Source of the DNA: Rhodococcus xishaensis
GTDB taxonomy: Bacteria; Actinomycetota; Actinomycetes; Mycobacteriales; Mycobacteriaceae
DNA length: 64,000 bases
Assembly (NCBI RefSeq): GCF_004011825.1
Contig: NZ_RKLO01000001.1
Location: forward strand, 124,001-188,000
Direction: 5' to 3'
The notes beneath the pieces were generated by a model. It was given only the letters and a program-made list of their open reading frames with translations, was not told the origin of the DNA and searched no databases. A program made the position numbers and the translations under genes. Below are positions 62,167 through 64,000 of the stretch, piece after piece. Every line of letters begins with the position of its first letter. The stretch's first letter is position 1.

Positions 62167-62210
62167 GGTTCTCACGCTGACTGACGTCGGTTCTCACGTT
62201 GACTGACGTC
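62167..62210. repeat. 22-bp tandem duplication between lcp1 and rmlD
   Basis: ggttctcacgctgactgacg-type units at 62167-62188 and 62189-62210, one base apart in sequence, in the divergent promoter region. They carry cgttgact/cgctgact cores that may act in promoters of either gene. Confidence 0.85.
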
Positions 62211-62273
62211 CAGGCTACTGGCGATCGTGCTCGGACGAGAGGTGGCGATGCTCGGCGTGCCAAACTTGTAGCT

Positions 62274-63155
62274 GTGCGAAGAATTCTGGTGACGGGTGCA
62301 CGTGGACAACTCGGCAGCCAACTGCTGCGTTGCGCCGAGGACGAAGGCCTCGAGGCTTCGGGCGTCGGGTCGGCCGAACTCGACATCACCGACCGAGATG
62401 CGGTCGACCGGTGGGTGGAACCCGATGCCGTCGTCATCAACTGCGCCGCCTACACGGCCGTCGACGACGCGGAGTCGGACGAGGCGGCCGCTCGCGCCGT
62501 CAACGAGGTCGGCGCACGTAACCTCGCGGCCGCGTGCTCGCGCGCCGGCGCGAGCCTGATCCAGGTCTCCACTGACTACGTATTCTCCGGCGACCGAGCG
62601 GGCGGCACCGCAGTGCCTCACGAGACCGACGACCCCACCGGTCCCCGCTCGGTGTACGGCCGAACCAAGTTGGCGGGGGAGCGAGCGGTCCACGCAGAGC
62701 TACCCAGTGCGCAGATCGTCCGGACGGCTTGGGTGTACACCGGCACGTATGGGGGGCCGGCCGGCACGGGAGCCGACTTCGTCGCGACGATGCTGCGACT
62801 CGAGCGCGAGCGTGACACCGTCCGGGTGATCGACGACCAGGTGAGCTCGCCCACCTACTCGGTGGATCTGGCCGTCGGCCTGATCGAGCTCGCTCGCACC
62901 GGCGGCCGGGGTGTGACGACTCTCCACGCGACCAACGCCGGCTCGGCGTCACGGTTCGACCTGGCTCGCGCGGTGTTCGCCGAGGTCGGTGCCGATCCTG
63001 AGCGTGTTCGACCGTGCTCGACCGGAGAGCTCGCGAAGCCCGCAGCACGGCCCGCGTATTCGGTGCTGTCATCCCGCTCCTGGGCGGCCGCCGGGCTGAC
63101 CCCGCTGCGTCCGTGGCGGGACGCGTTGACGGACGCGCTGGCACGGCTCGGGTGA
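62274..63155 (+). CDS. rmlD: dTDP-4-dehydrorhamnose reductase
   Basis: A 293-residue NADPH-dependent reductase making dTDP-L-rhamnose, needed for the arabinogalactan linker. The Rossmann motif VTGARGQLG is at the N-terminus, the catalytic YxxxK is in SVYGRTKLAGE, and the DYVFSG segment and SSPTYSVDLA are family features. The GTG at 62274 (VRRILVTG) is at the domain start; a longer reading from 62199 passes through the repeat. wbbL follows 34 bases later. Confidence 0.92.
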   Translation: MRRILVTGARGQLGSQLLRCAEDEGLEASGVGSAELDITDRDAVDRWVEPDAVVINCAAYTAVDDAESDEAAARAVNEVGARNLAAACSRAGASLIQVSTDYVFSGDRAGGTAVPHETDDPTGPRSVYGRTKLAGERAVHAELPSAQIVRTAWVYTGTYGGPAGTGADFVATMLRLERERDTVRVIDDQVSSPTYSVDLAVGLIELARTGGRGVTTLHATNAGSASRFDLARAVFAEVGADPERVRPCSTGELAKPAARPAYSVLSSRSWAAAGLTPLRPWRDALTDALARLG

Positions 63156-63189
63156 AAACGGTACGGGCGTTCGGGCTAGGCTGGCCCGC

Positions 63190-64000
63190 GTGAGTTCGAA
63201 GCTGGCCGTGGTGACGGTGACCTACTCGCCAGGCGAGCATCTGGAGCATTTCCTGAGCACTCTGGCCGATGCCACCGTCGAGCATCCGCAGGTCATCCTG
63301 GCCGACAACGGGTCCACCGACGGCGCGCCCGAGGCGGCCGCCGCGGCTCATGATCACGTCCGGCTGCTGCGTACCGGCGGCAACATCGGATACGGCGGCG
63401 CGATCAACCGCGCCGTCGCCGAGATCGACCCCGACATAGAGTTCGTCATCGTCGTCAACCCCGACGTCCGGTGGTCGCCTGGCTCGATCGACGAATTACT
63501 GGCCGCGGCGGAGCGGTGGCCGCGAGCCGGTGCTCTCGGACCGATGGTTCGCGAACCGGACGGCAGTGTGTATCCCTCCGCACGCCAGGTGCCCGACCTG
63601 GTCTCCGGCGCCGGGCACGCGGTCCTCGGCTCGGTGTGGCCGTCGAACCCTTGGACCCAGCGGTACCGCCAGGAGAACGAGGCGATCAGCGAGCGTTCCG
63701 CGGGTTGGCTGTCAGGGTCGTGCTTGTTGCTGCGGCGGGTGGCGTTCGATACGGTCGACGGCTTCGATTCCCGCTACTTCATGTACATGGAGGACGTCGA
63801 CCTCGGTGACCGCCTCGGGAAGGCGGGCTGGCTCAATGTGTTCGTACCGTCCGCCGAGGTGACCCACGCCAAGGGGCATGCCGCGGGTCGGCACCCCGAG
63901 TTGATGCTGCCCGCCCACCATCAGAGCGCTTACCGCTTCCAGGCCGACCGCCACCCGCTGTGGTGGCAGGCGCCGTTGCGGTGGGCGTTGCGGGGGGGAC
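63190..64000 (+). CDS. wbbL: rhamnosyltransferase WbbL (partial, runs off the window)
   Basis: The GTG at 63190 opens a frame to the window end (270 codons seen; family about 300). It encodes a GT2 glycosyltransferase that adds rhamnose to polyprenyl-PP-GlcNAc, forming the arabinogalactan linker. Visible: VVTVTYSPGEHLEHFL, LADNGSTDGAPE (nucleotide-binding), IVVNPDVRW (DxD-like), and MYMEDVDLGDRLGKAGW (catalytic-loop ED). It follows rmlD by 34 bases, and lcp1 is adjacent on the other strand, so linker synthesis and attachment are grouped. Confidence 0.9.
   Translation, partial: MSSKLAVVTVTYSPGEHLEHFLSTLADATVEHPQVILADNGSTDGAPEAAAAAHDHVRLLRTGGNIGYGGAINRAVAEIDPDIEFVIVVNPDVRWSPGSIDELLAAAERWPRAGALGPMVREPDGSVYPSARQVPDLVSGAGHAVLGSVWPSNPWTQRYRQENEAISERSAGWLSGSCLLLRRVAFDTVDGFDSRYFMYMEDVDLGDRLGKAGWLNVFVPSAEVTHAKGHAAGRHPELMLPAHHQSAYRFQADRHPLWWQAPLRWALRGG

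Overview
The window is about 64 kb of high-G+C DNA from a mycolic-acid actinomycete, most likely a Rhodococcus/Prescottella-type organism. The gene order follows, from memory, the Mycobacterium tuberculosis block from deoA/add (Rv3314c-Rv3313c) down to wbbL (Rv3265c): Rv3311, upp, pmmB, deoD, two M20 amidohydrolases, lpdA, glpD, nei, lhr, pcd, an Rv3292-like dioxygenase, lat, accA3, sufE, sseA, maf, accE5, accD5, birA, a PH-domain protein, GtrA, purK, purE, an Rv3268-like gene, an LCP ligase, rmlD and wbbL. GTG starts and 4-base ATGA/GTGA overlaps are frequent. I see no tRNA, rRNA, transposase or CRISPR array.

Layout. 1-10.2 kb: nucleoside and base salvage (deoA end, add, upp, pmmB, deoD), interrupted by an accessory patch carrying a DUF3558 lipoprotein, YbaB-like proteins, an EspC-like protein coupled to an NlpC/P60 hydrolase, and a small secreted repeat protein. 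10.2-19 kb: an enoyl-CoA hydratase/isomerase, two M20 amidohydrolases, a GGCT-like protein, LpdA, an aminotransferase, an Rv1733c-like membrane protein and glpK. 19-24 kb: glpD, then the most unusual part of the window. 24-31 kb: a DUF2236 protein, Nei, the giant helicase Lhr and an SDR. 31.9-37.7 kb: a secreted protein, the lysine-catabolic set pcd / 2-oxoadipate dioxygenase / lat, and a tyrosine phosphatase. 38-46.6 kb: the acyl-CoA carboxylase region (accA3, accE5, accD5, birA) with sulfur-transfer genes, a truncated haemoglobin and maf. 46.6-59.8 kb: small membrane proteins, two two-component systems, GtrA, purK-purE, an orphan AbiEi/DUF559 protein and a MacB-like ABC exporter. 59.8-64 kb: genes for the arabinogalactan-peptidoglycan linkage (LCP ligase, rmlD, wbbL).

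The standout is at 20.96-23.08 kb. It is a minus-strand operon of full-length lpxD and lpxC followed by the first ~50 codons of fabZ. These are core genes of Gram-negative lipid A synthesis, with every catalytic residue I can place intact. They sit between two direct copies of the junction between glpD and a convergent membrane-protein gene. The left copy keeps the whole glpD and only the tail of the membrane gene. The right copy keeps the whole membrane gene and a decayed glpD fragment. This looks like lateral acquisition with duplication of the landing site, and no lpxA, lpxB or lpxK is in the window.

A second theme is a set of short tandem repeats (13-24 bp units, 2-5 copies) at gene junctions, several with one unit lying on a start or stop codon (for example 43551-43665, 46595-46640, 50615-50678, 60562-60657). 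Several near-perfect palindromes in divergent intergenic regions are good operator candidates.
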